DNA of 21,076 bases from a virus. The stretch covers positions 1 through 21,076 of the IMG/VR virus record IMGVR_UViG_3300046008_000516. One strand, written 5' to 3'. How positions within the stretch are numbered: the first letter of the stretch is position 1; each line of letters starts with the position of its first letter. The notes under the pieces were generated by a model. That model saw only the letters and a program-made list of their open reading frames with translations. It searched no databases and was not told the DNA's origin. The translations under genes and the position numbers were made by a program. Shown piece by piece: positions 6,506 through 12,298 of the stretch.

Positions 6506-6907
6506 TTATGATTTATTTTTTCTAATTTTTATTTTTTTATTGCCAAAATTCATGGATGCAGTTGTTTCAATATCGATTGCAACGATGTTTAGTTTATCGA
6601 TGTCCCATTGGATTTCTTCTGGATATTGTTCTGATATAAATTGCGCGACATAATTAGGGTACCCGTTGACAATGATTCCAGATGTATTTTTATATTGTTC
6701 GATAAAATTATCTGTGTCTTTCATTGATCCAGGTTTAATAGGATAAACTGGGATTTCGTCTCTCATTGTTTTCCATTGGTCGCTTTTATCCTTACTGGAG
6801 CTGACATACATAGTTGGTTTAAAATCAATGATTTCTGTTCCAGTATCGAATCTGGCATAGATTTTGTCATTCATTTTGAATACATTAGTGTATAATTTAC
6901 TACTCAT
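6506..6907 (-). CDS. 43: DNA polymerase N-terminal fragment with Exo I
   Basis: This 133-residue fragment matches the N-terminal domain of T4-type family B polymerase. It has the PGSMKD segment near residue 59, then NIVAIDIETT, where Asp112 and Glu114 are the Exo I metal ligands of the 3'-5' proofreading site. Homology stops right after Exo I. The tail (NKKIKIRKNKS) is basic and looks like scar sequence. The rest of the exonuclease domain is encoded in the 4382-5746 gene, beyond a degenerate HNH gene. To proofread, this piece would have to associate with the other fragments non-covalently. A CGGAG Shine-Dalgarno precedes the ATG, and a TATAAT box lies 38 bases upstream of it. Confidence 0.92.
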   Translation of the reverse strand: MSSKLYTNVFKMNDKIYARFDTGTEIIDFKPTMYVSSSKDKSDQWKTMRDEIPVYPIKPGSMKDTDNFIEQYKNTSGIIVNGYPNYVAQFISEQYPEEIQWDIDKLNIVAIDIETTASMNFGNKKIKIRKNKS

Positions 6908-6914
6908 TTATTTC

Positions 6915-7000
6915 TCCGTATTGTTAAAGAACTATCCTAAGTTTATTATAGAATCTGTACAAAGTAAAATGGCTCGTGGATTAGACGATCCGTATTGTTA
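6915..7000. repeat. 12-nt direct repeat flanking the polymerase promoter region
   Basis: TCCGTATTGTTA occurs at 6915-6926 and again at 6989-7000. The pair brackets the gap between the exonuclease gene and the polymerase. One copy contains the polymerase Shine-Dalgarno (CGGAG on the minus strand), and the other spans the exonuclease stop codon. Confidence 0.5.
6945..6950 (-). promoter_or_regulatory. TATAAT box upstream of the DNA polymerase (weak candidate)
   Basis: A perfect TATAAT precedes AAACTTAGGATAG, which partly resembles the leader found at the 1909 and 12267 promoters. No -35 hexamer lies 16-18 bases upstream. TTTACT is only 12 bases away, a spacing reminiscent of activator-dependent middle promoters of T4. 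It may be such a promoter or chance. Confidence 0.35.
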
Positions 7001-7576
7001 GATACCGAATAGCATCTGGATTGCGTCAATCTGGCAATCCACAGTCGGGTGATGTTTCAATTTAAATAATTCTTCATAGTTTAAATCATCATGTGGATAC
7101 TCTACTTTACAATAACCACGTTCTGTAGTAGTTTTAATACAATCTAGCATCGTCCTAGTGTCCCTATAATTCCAATAAGGGAATATAAAGTCAACGCCGG
7201 TGGCTCTACATAAACTATCGATTGACATTTGATCAAGACTACCACGAACCCATACTAATTCTTGTTTATAGTTAGGATATTGTTCGATCCATTTTCTAAG
7301 TTGTGTTAAACCATCTAAAATATTGACGTCTGTATCGCTAGGGAATAAAGAAATTCGTTTGGCTTCGATTGGTTGTTTGTCCCACCAATCTAAAGTGTCT
7401 TTGGAAGTGACCCGTTTATATTTTTCGATTTGTTCTTTCGCGTTTAGCTTAATGAAGATACTATCCTTTTGTAAATCCGAATAAGTAGAATCCATTCTGG
7501 CATAACACATACCAATAGATAAAATGACAGTATTTGATTCTACTGCTAATGTTTCTACATCTAGGAAAAAACTCAT
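6998..7576 (-). CDS. dexA: DexA-like 3'-5' exonuclease (DEDDh)
   Basis: The 192-residue protein aligns by eye with T4 exonuclease A. FFLDVETL provides Asp6 and Glu8. A central segment reads SKDTLDWWDKQPIEAKRI and then PSD.D (T4 has STIEWWKNQSPEARKN...PSDED). VWVRGSLD supplies Asp115, and the C-terminal H-x4-D (His175, Asp180) completes the DEDDh set. The YWNYRDTRT segment also matches T4. The enzyme removes nucleotides from 3' ends of DNA (or RNA, as in the related Rv2179c-type family) and may help degrade host DNA or process ends. It is cytoplasmic. Its start overlaps the stop of the upstream lipoprotein gene, and polymerase gene 43 follows. Confidence 0.88.
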   Translation of the reverse strand: MSFFLDVETLAVESNTVILSIGMCYARMDSTYSDLQKDSIFIKLNAKEQIEKYKRVTSKDTLDWWDKQPIEAKRISLFPSDTDVNILDGLTQLRKWIEQYPNYKQELVWVRGSLDQMSIDSLCRATGVDFIFPYWNYRDTRTMLDCIKTTTERGYCKVEYPHDDLNYEELFKLKHHPTVDCQIDAIQMLFGI

Positions 7577-7758
7577 TTCAAAGCTCCAATGTTAATAGGA
7601 TTACCAGAGGTACATTTTGCTAACGTGCTTCCATCTGACTTCACGATAGAAACTAATCCGTTTTGATTTCTACATAATTTATAAGCGGATTCGATTTCTG
7701 TTACGCTTATTTCAGATGTACAACCAGTTAATAATACAGTTAATAATAAATATTTCAT
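7573..7758 (-). CDS. Small lipoprotein (61 aa)
   Basis: The product begins MKYLLLTVLLTGC, a short signal peptide with lipobox LTGC, so Cys13 should be lipidated after signal peptidase II cleavage. The mature part is about 49 residues with two further cysteines (YKLC and AKC) that could form a disulfide in the periplasm. I start at 7758. The frame stays open further upstream, but that stretch is low-complexity antisense-like sequence with no gene character. The gene begins one base after the coiled-coil membrane protein stops, and its stop overlaps the start of the exonuclease gene. An outer-membrane spanin subunit is possible, but the cysteine pattern also fits common phage lipoproteins of unknown role. 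Confidence 0.75.
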   Translation of the reverse strand: MKYLLLTVLLTGCTSEISVTEIESAYKLCRNQNGLVSIVKSDGSTLAKCTSGNPINIGALK

Positions 7759-7759
7759 T

Positions 7760-8164
7760 TTAATAATCCGATGATGAACAAGAAGAACTTCCAGTATCGT
7801 ATGAACTATCACTATTACAGTATGATGATGTACAATCATTAGAACTTGAAGATATAATTTCATTCGCACTAATTAAAGGAATTGCGCTTGGTAACGAAGC
7901 AGTTTCGCTTGAATGATTATTTTCACTCGTTTGTTTCGGTGTATTAAGTGCGGACGTCGAAATTTTACTACCATTAATTTTCAATTTATCAATGACAGAA
8001 TAATATTTATTTTCGTAGTTTAATTTTTCTTTTTGTGTTAGTGTCAGTTCATTTTCTAATTCGGAAATGCGTACCTTTAATTCAATGTTTTGTTCGCGTT
8101 GTTTTATTGCATAATTAGCCAATAATAAAAATCCTACGCTAACTCCGATAGTTACAATAATCAT
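7760..8164 (-). CDS. Membrane-anchored coiled-coil protein with Ser/Cys-rich tail (134 aa)
   Basis: Residues 1-19 form an N-terminal membrane anchor (MIIVTIGVSVGFLLLANYA). Residues 22-60 are a charged helical stretch with coiled-coil character (ELKVRISELENELTLTQKEK). The rest is low-complexity, ending in a serine, aspartate and cysteine-rich tail (CTSSYCNSDSSYDTGSSSC). An AGAGGATAAT Shine-Dalgarno fixes the start. A membrane anchor with a periplasmic coiled coil next to a lipoprotein gene is the layout of an inner-membrane/outer-membrane spanin pair, and T4 keeps its spanins beside pseT. The Ser-rich tail is atypical, so this is only a candidate. Confidence 0.75.
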   Translation of the reverse strand: MIIVTIGVSVGFLLLANYAIKQREQNIELKVRISELENELTLTQKEKLNYENKYYSVIDKLKINGSKISTSALNTPKQTSENNHSSETASLPSAIPLISANEIISSSSNDCTSSYCNSDSSYDTGSSSCSSSDY

Positions 8165-8172
8165 ATTATCCT

Positions 8173-8415
8173 CTAAAATAAATCTTCACTCATTAATACG
8201 GTCACTTTACTACTAATCTGTCCAGTTGTAAACGCATATTCTGCGGCTTCTTGTCTATTCAAAAATTCATGATTATCATTAACGAATCCCATGACTTTAT
8301 CTTTTATAAATGCAACCGAAACATCGAACATTTTATTTGCTACATCACCATGTCGATTTGGAAATTTCAACCAATATACGATGTCGTCTACTAAAATAGC
8401 AGAACCAATTAACAT
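8173..8415 (-). CDS. Conserved-looking phage protein (80 aa)
   Basis: The second half (HEFLNRQEAAEYAFTTGQI, then VTVLMSEDLF) resembles a small phage protein family that ends in a 'NRxEA..A...GQI......L.SEDL' pattern. I know of no function for it. The first half includes IVYWLKFPNRHGD. No membrane segment or signal peptide is present. The start overlaps the upstream gene's stop by seven bases, and an AAGG about 11 bases upstream is the ribosome site. It is part of the chain of small genes between pseT and dexA. Confidence 0.75.
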   Translation of the reverse strand: MLIGSAILVDDIVYWLKFPNRHGDVANKMFDVSVAFIKDKVMGFVNDNHEFLNRQEAAEYAFTTGQISSKVTVLMSEDLF

Positions 8416-8915
8416 AATTGTAATACCTTGTAAAACTTATTATAATCATTTCTAATGAGTACACCATCATAATGTGTATCTTTATCTGTGGTTACTATGA
8501 TACCAACATCGAGATGTTCCGTGATATGTGTCATTTTACCTTGATATGTCATGATAACTAATGATTGGTCTGGTAAATCGGATTCGATAAACTCGAACCC
8601 GCTAAATTCATTACCTATAAAATCTAAAACATATTTTGGTACGATAATAGTTGTACCATTACCTCGTCTTGTTTCTTGAGCGATTAAATTAGAATATGAC
8701 TGTAATTGATACCGTAAATTTTCATTTAATGTTAATGGATTTTTATCTAATTCTAATAATTTATCATAAATGTAACCTAATGTATCATTTTCACGCTGAA
8801 CTAAACTTTGTTTAATTGTAAGTGAATAAATTTCTTTACTTGTATCTAGGTGAAGATAGAAAGCTCTATTGTCTATTGTTTGTTGTTTACCAACGATTTG
8901 TAATAATGAGCGCAT
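8409..8915 (-). CDS. Unknown protein with a capsid-like motif (168 aa)
   Basis: This soluble 168-residue protein starts behind an AAAGGAA ribosome site. Around residues 75-98 it reads LIAQETRRGNGTTIIVPKYV, which resembles the 'EA..I...TRRG.GN..IVSP.V' segment of T4-type major capsid proteins (gp23/gp24). A later DVGIIV recalls their 'DAGI' segment. The protein is far too short for a capsid subunit and lies among DNA-metabolism genes, so it could be a shortened capsid-fold derivative or the likeness may be chance. No function is claimed. Confidence 0.75.
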   Translation of the reverse strand: MRSLLQIVGKQQTIDNRAFYLHLDTSKEIYSLTIKQSLVQRENDTLGYIYDKLLELDKNPLTLNENLRYQLQSYSNLIAQETRRGNGTTIIVPKYVLDFIGNEFSGFEFIESDLPDQSLVIMTYQGKMTHITEHLDVGIIVTTDKDTHYDGVLIRNDYNKFYKVLQLC

Positions 8916-8916
8916 A

Positions 8917-9438
8917 TCATTCCTTTATTAAATTAAAAATATCGTCAACTGCTTTATCCGATACTTCAACGACATGAAATAAAGTATCGATTCCTTTTAA
9001 AACTTTTAAAATCTTATCATCGATTTCGATTGCTTCTTCTTGTGTTTGATTTCGTCCATATTCTTGATACGGATGATTTTCTAAATTACGTTTAAGGAAA
9101 ATGTCCACTGTATCGAAATAATCATGTCCTTCTATAATGACATTCTTTAAACTTGGCAATTCAAACTCGTCCGACAAATAAACCAATTGGAGTAATGATG
9201 GTGAATCTGTAATAACATAATCTACTTGATCTTTTAATCTGCGTAATCTAGAGAACTGTTTAGCAAATACATATTCCTGATTCTTTAAAATTGTATGCCG
9301 TTTGTCATAAGTTAAATCTTTCGCGTATTCAGTAACGAGTTCTACTTTATACCCAGCGGATTTCATTTTATAGAATAAACCAGCTGCAGTTGTTGATTTA
9401 CCAGTAGAAGGTCCACCATATAGATTAATTACTTTCAT
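8917..9438 (-). CDS. AAA/NadR-like P-loop ATPase (173 aa)
   Basis: The protein opens with a Walker A motif, NLYGGPSTGKSTTAA (residues 5-19). It then has EYAKDLTYDKR and VDYVITDSP, where the acidic residue at the end of the strand can serve as Walker B. This matches the AAA_28/NadR-type kinase-like ATPases found in many phages, whose members include nicotinamide ribonucleotide adenylyl-transferase/kinase domains and uncharacterised nucleotide kinases. The substrate cannot be read from the sequence. It is cytoplasmic. Its stop lies one base from the next gene's start, and its own start overlaps the upstream gene. Confidence 0.8.
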   Translation of the reverse strand: MKVINLYGGPSTGKSTTAAGLFYKMKSAGYKVELVTEYAKDLTYDKRHTILKNQEYVFAKQFSRLRRLKDQVDYVITDSPSLLQLVYLSDEFELPSLKNVIIEGHDYFDTVDIFLKRNLENHPYQEYGRNQTQEEAIEIDDKILKVLKGIDTLFHVVEVSDKAVDDIFNLIKE

Positions 9439-9830
9439 TTTAATTCCTCGATAAATTTTGTTACTTTTTTACTATTTTTAGCTAAGTGCCATTTCATATC
9501 TTTCGTATATAGTTTATATGCCCATACTGGATGTTTTATAAATCTAGGGTTGATACGAAACCATTCATCCTTTTGAGCTAATCTTAAACCCATGACTAAT
9601 TGGTCAATAACGTTTTCGTCTGGTCGATAATCAATTGTATAATAGTCATCTTGTTCGAGTCTTGTAAATAATAAATCTTTTGCTTTTTGTTTACTGTAAA
9701 TGTCTTCTTTATTTGAATACGCGACAGTAAATGAAATTTTACCTATTTCTTTATTGACATAATATAATAATGAGATAACATTCGTTTGATGTTTTGATGT
9801 ATCACCAATAAAATGAAATAAAATAGTCAT
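9435..9830 (-). CDS. Phage protein of unknown function (131 aa)
   Basis: I do not recognise this protein. It is basic towards the C terminus (YKLYTKDMKWHLAKNSKKV), with an aromatic and helical middle (QDDYYTIDYRP, then WFRINPRFIKHPVWAY). There is no signal peptide or membrane segment. Its stop overlaps the ATPase start by four bases, so the two are probably co-translated and may be functionally linked. Six bases separate it from the upstream secreted-protein gene. Confidence 0.7.
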   Translation of the reverse strand: MTILFHFIGDTSKHQTNVISLLYYVNKEIGKISFTVAYSNKEDIYSKQKAKDLLFTRLEQDDYYTIDYRPDENVIDQLVMGLRLAQKDEWFRINPRFIKHPVWAYKLYTKDMKWHLAKNSKKVTKFIEELK

Positions 9831-9836
9831 TTGTTC

Positions 9837-10040
9837 CTACCGTTTATGTGGAATGCAATATGATTTAACGTTTTTAATTGTAGAATTCGAATACAAACTT
9901 TTTTCTGTTTGTGTCTGTAAATTATCGATGATAGTTTGTTTAGCAAATTCACAAGAATCTTTATCTACAAATTCTGTAGTTGATTGTGAAATGCCACCTT
10001 GACCTGTGGCGACGATTAATAATAAAATATAACTGTACAT
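9837..10040 (-). CDS. Small exported protein (67 aa)
   Basis: The N terminus MYSYILLLIVATGQGGISQS looks like a signal peptide, and 'GQGG' after a hydrophobic stretch recurs in small exported phage proteins I have seen. The mature part has two cysteines (CEFAKQ and the C-terminal SYCIPHKR) that could form a disulfide in the periplasm. It has no lipobox. It is the first gene after the promoter at 10077-10105. No family function is known to me. Confidence 0.7.
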   Translation of the reverse strand: MYSYILLLIVATGQGGISQSTTEFVDKDSCEFAKQTIIDNLQTQTEKSLYSNSTIKNVKSYCIPHKR

Positions 10041-10076
10041 AATGTTTATCCTTAATTAAATTTAAATCGCTAGATG

Positions 10077-10105
10077 ATTATAGCTTGGAACTAATGTTAA
10101 GTAAA
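10077..10105 (-). promoter_or_regulatory. Sigma-70-type promoter upstream of the 10040 gene
   Basis: TTTACT (10105-10100), a 17-base spacer and TATAAT (10082-10077) lie on the minus strand directly behind the pseT stop codon. It would start transcription near 10070 and feed the genes from 10040 towards the polymerase. Confidence 0.7.
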
Positions 10106-11014
10106 TTAAAAATCTTCGTAGTAATTACCGACATTAATAACTTTGAAACTATTTTTGGTTGAACTCATATCTGTCCATAATCTAATGACTTGTTTCCTAT
10201 CGTCGATCACCAAATCCACGCGATAATTAGGAGCTACATTTTCCCAGAATAATTGTTCTTTCACTATTCTATCTTTAATCGAACTGTTGTTGGGTCGCAT
10301 TAATAATTGATATTGTTCAAGTTTGAAATATCTTTTCAACCATTCTAACGTTTTATCCCTGCAAATAGAATCTCTTCCAGATAAGAAAATAATTTCGTGT
10401 GAATATTCATATCGGTTGACTAAATCCACGATTTCTTCGATTGGTTCATCTGTTAATACTTTATCCCAATCGAATGGACCTCTATTATAATGTGCAGCCA
10501 CCGTACCATCAATATCACAAATAATCGCTGGTGGTTTAGTTTTATCTTTTACATATTTTTTAATTCTGGTATATTCGTAATCTAGTTTTAACCAATCAAA
10601 CCATTGTTTATTAATCACGGTTTCTCCAACCGAACTGACACGTTGTTTGTCTCGTTTAATTGCAGTATCGTAATCAACAGGGAATGATTTAATTTCTACT
10701 TCGTAACCTTTAGATTCCATATACGCGATATCTTGTTTGAGATAATATGGATTCAAATTCGTATTGGAGAATATAATATCCTTTCCCGCTAAAATAGCTT
10801 CATATCGTGTAATATTACAACGTTCGGTAACAATATTTTCATTGACTTTCGTGAATTTATAATATCTCCACATATTATCTTCTATTTGATAATCAGTTGT
10901 TTCTAATAAAAGTTTTTGCCTTACTTCGTCCCGATTGATATTGACCATAACTTGTGTTTCTGCCCAATATGATTTACCACTAGCAGAAACACCAACTGTA
11001 AAAATAGCTTTCAT
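10106..11014 (-). CDS. pseT: Polynucleotide 5'-kinase/3'-phosphatase (T4 PseT-like)
   Basis: The 302-residue length and two-domain order match T4 polynucleotide kinase. The N-terminal kinase has P-loop GVSASGKS (8-15), NINRDEVRQ (25-33) and SNTNLNP (83-89, T4 SDTNLNP). The C-terminal HAD-type phosphatase has DIDGT (167-171) with nucleophile Asp167 and Asp169, then LSGRDS (211-216), RIVKEQLFW and VIDDRKQV (269-276). It repairs RNA or DNA ends with 3'-phosphate and 5'-OH. In T4 this restores tRNA cut by the host anticodon nuclease, together with RNA ligase; no ligase gene is in this window. An AAGGAGT Shine-Dalgarno supports the start. Confidence 0.95.
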   Translation of the reverse strand: MKAIFTVGVSASGKSYWAETQVMVNINRDEVRQKLLLETTDYQIEDNMWRYYKFTKVNENIVTERCNITRYEAILAGKDIIFSNTNLNPYYLKQDIAYMESKGYEVEIKSFPVDYDTAIKRDKQRVSSVGETVINKQWFDWLKLDYEYTRIKKYVKDKTKPPAIICDIDGTVAAHYNRGPFDWDKVLTDEPIEEIVDLVNRYEYSHEIIFLSGRDSICRDKTLEWLKRYFKLEQYQLLMRPNNSSIKDRIVKEQLFWENVAPNYRVDLVIDDRKQVIRLWTDMSSTKNSFKVINVGNYYEDF

Positions 11015-11028
11015 ATTTACTCCTTGAA

Positions 11029-11523
11029 TTAAAAACTGTTGTATATTAAAATATCATCGCCTAATTTATGGATAGGATGTTTCTTTTTAAACATGCTCAA
11101 CGATTTAGATAAACCGTTTCCAGAATATACGAATATTTTATCGCGTTTCCTTATATACGAATTATATTTATCTGGTATAGAATCTAAACACATTATGCGT
11201 TCGCCATACAATGAATATTCATTTTCAATTCCGTTTGGAATGTCTTTCAATTCGATAGTTATAGGTTCATTTAATTCATGTACGAAAACTCGCCAACCAT
11301 CCGTAGAAACAAACGAATCCTGCATATAAACTTTATATTCTTTTTCTATTTCTTGTAATAAAGAATCTGTGTAATAAACAGTTTCACTAGAAACTCTCAA
11401 TAATTTATTATATCTTTTGAATAAATCCATATAATTTTTATTGGTTAAATCGGATTCATAAAAATCTGTTATTAATGTTGTTCCATGTTTACTAGGAACG
11501 TAAATATCAGAAGAAAAACTCAT
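11029..11523 (-). CDS. Phage protein of unknown function (164 aa)
   Basis: This soluble 164-residue protein has no recognisable domain. Its C terminus is basic (SLSMFKKKHPIHKLGDD), and a mid-protein segment reads DGWRVFVHELNEP. It begins inside the stop of the 88-aa gene upstream (ATGA overlap) behind GAGGTAAC, and ends 14 bases before pseT. Operon membership with pseT is the only hint to its role. Confidence 0.7.
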   Translation of the reverse strand: MSFSSDIYVPSKHGTTLITDFYESDLTNKNYMDLFKRYNKLLRVSSETVYYTDSLLQEIEKEYKVYMQDSFVSTDGWRVFVHELNEPITIELKDIPNGIENEYSLYGERIMCLDSIPDKYNSYIRKRDKIFVYSGNGLSKSLSMFKKKHPIHKLGDDILIYNSF

Positions 11524-11786
11524 AATGTTACCTCGAATCTGTTATCGCATAATCTATAGGTTTTCTTTTTATCTATATTAATTTCTACAGATAAACCATT
11601 AACTAAATCAGTGAATGCAGTCATGTAATCGGTTTTAAATGGTTCGATGACATTATCAAATTTATCAAAGAATATATTAATCAAATCATTTACAGTTGGT
11701 TTAATTTCATATTCTTTGACGATGTGATGCATTCCATGAATATCTATTCGATAAAGTATCCAATTTGCATTCGATTTATACTGCAT
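11520..11786 (-). CDS. Phage protein of unknown function (88 aa)
   Basis: An 88-residue protein beginning MQYKSNANWILYRIDIHGMHH, with no membrane segment and no motif I recognise. Its start overlaps the last codons of the small membrane protein gene (stop 11776-11778), and its stop overlaps the next gene's ATG. This chain of overlaps supports real translation. Confidence 0.7.
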   Translation of the reverse strand: MQYKSNANWILYRIDIHGMHHIVKEYEIKPTVNDLINIFFDKFDNVIEPFKTDYMTAFTDLVNGLSVEINIDKKKTYRLCDNRFEVTL

Positions 11787-11901
11787 AATAAAACCCTATA
11801 CAACTAATGGTACCAAATAAATAGAAAATCGTGAGGAATGATTTTTCCATTATAGAAATTATTAAACCCACAATGAAAAATAACAAAATGCAGATAGTCA
11901 T
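11776..11901 (-). CDS. Small membrane protein (41 aa)
   Basis: A 41-codon ORF with a good Shine-Dalgarno (AAAAGGTAA) fills the gap between the 93-aa and 88-aa genes. The product is almost entirely hydrophobic, with segments at about 2-18 (TICILLFFIVGLIISIM) and 22-41 separated by a short MEKS loop, so a two-pass membrane hairpin is likely. It overlaps the start of the downstream gene. The role is unknown; such proteins in phages may be involved in lysis or superinfection control, but nothing here shows that. Confidence 0.6.
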   Translation of the reverse strand: MTICILLFFIVGLIISIMEKSFLTIFYLFGTISCIGFYYAV

Positions 11902-11941
11902 ATAAGAATTTACCTTTTAATCAAACATTTAACGATGCATT

Positions 11942-12223
11942 TTAGTTATAAGGATTAAAACCTAACTGTTGTTCTAGTAACCAATCGGCGTCGGCTTGTC
12001 TTTGTTTTGATTTCCGAATGCGATATTCTTGGTCTGCTTTTTCTTCTGGTGTGGTAGCGACGATTACAGTTGCTTTGCAACTATCGCGGAGTTTTTCAAA
12101 TTCTTCGAAACCCGCGACCATTGTATTGTCGTTTCTTGGTGTACGAATTGAACCACCAGCTTGTTTTCCAAAACGTGAATCTTCTGCGTCTCTGTATTCT
12201 TGTGAACCTTCATATAAAAACAT
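11942..12223 (-). CDS. Phage protein of unknown function (93 aa)
   Basis: A hydrophilic 93-residue protein, rich in charged residues, ending in a predicted helix (EYRIRKSKQRQADADWLLEQ). It starts behind TTTAGGAGTTAAAATA and is the first gene after the promoter at 12267-12295. That promoter's 16-base leader is shared with the promoter of the small acidic gene at 1869. First position behind a strong host-type promoter suggests early expression. No family is recognised. Confidence 0.7.
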   Translation of the reverse strand: MFLYEGSQEYRDAEDSRFGKQAGGSIRTPRNDNTMVAGFEEFEKLRDSCKATVIVATTPEEKADQEYRIRKSKQRQADADWLLEQQLGFNPYN

Positions 12224-12245
12224 TATTTTAACTCCTAAATATTGT

Positions 12246-12261
12246 GTTTCTTTCTAAGTTG
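12246..12261 (-). repeat. Conserved 16-nt transcript leader, copy 2
   Basis: CAACTTAGAAAGAAAC begins five bases after the TATAAT box, identical in sequence and spacing to copy 1 at 1888-1903. Confidence 0.7.
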
Positions 12262-12266
12262 TAATC

Positions 12267-12295
12267 ATTATAATCGATCACAACCAAGTTGTCCA
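12267..12295 (-). promoter_or_regulatory. Sigma-70-type promoter for the 12223 gene
   Basis: TGGACA (12295-12290), a 17-base spacer and TATAAT (12272-12267) lie in the gap behind the methyltransferase gene. The start point is predicted near 12261, at the shared leader. Confidence 0.72.
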
Positions 12296-12298
12296 GGT

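Noticed and set aside
5718-6545. A second group I intron carrying the HNH gene
   Set aside because: Only about 45 bases before and 110 bases after the HNH frame are available, and no P7-like pairing or core was visible. A free-standing insertion fits better.
7759-7869. N-terminal extension of the 61-aa lipoprotein
   Set aside because: The upstream codons are the Ser-rich tail of the preceding gene read in another frame. The signal peptide begins naturally at 7758.
11039-11329. Plus-strand reading frames here and at 12018-12257, 15497-15724, 16007-16318, 17714-17908, 19098-19376, 19906-20109 and 20210-20419
   Set aside because: All lie opposite well-supported minus-strand genes, have no ribosome sites or family character, and would be the only plus-strand genes in the window.
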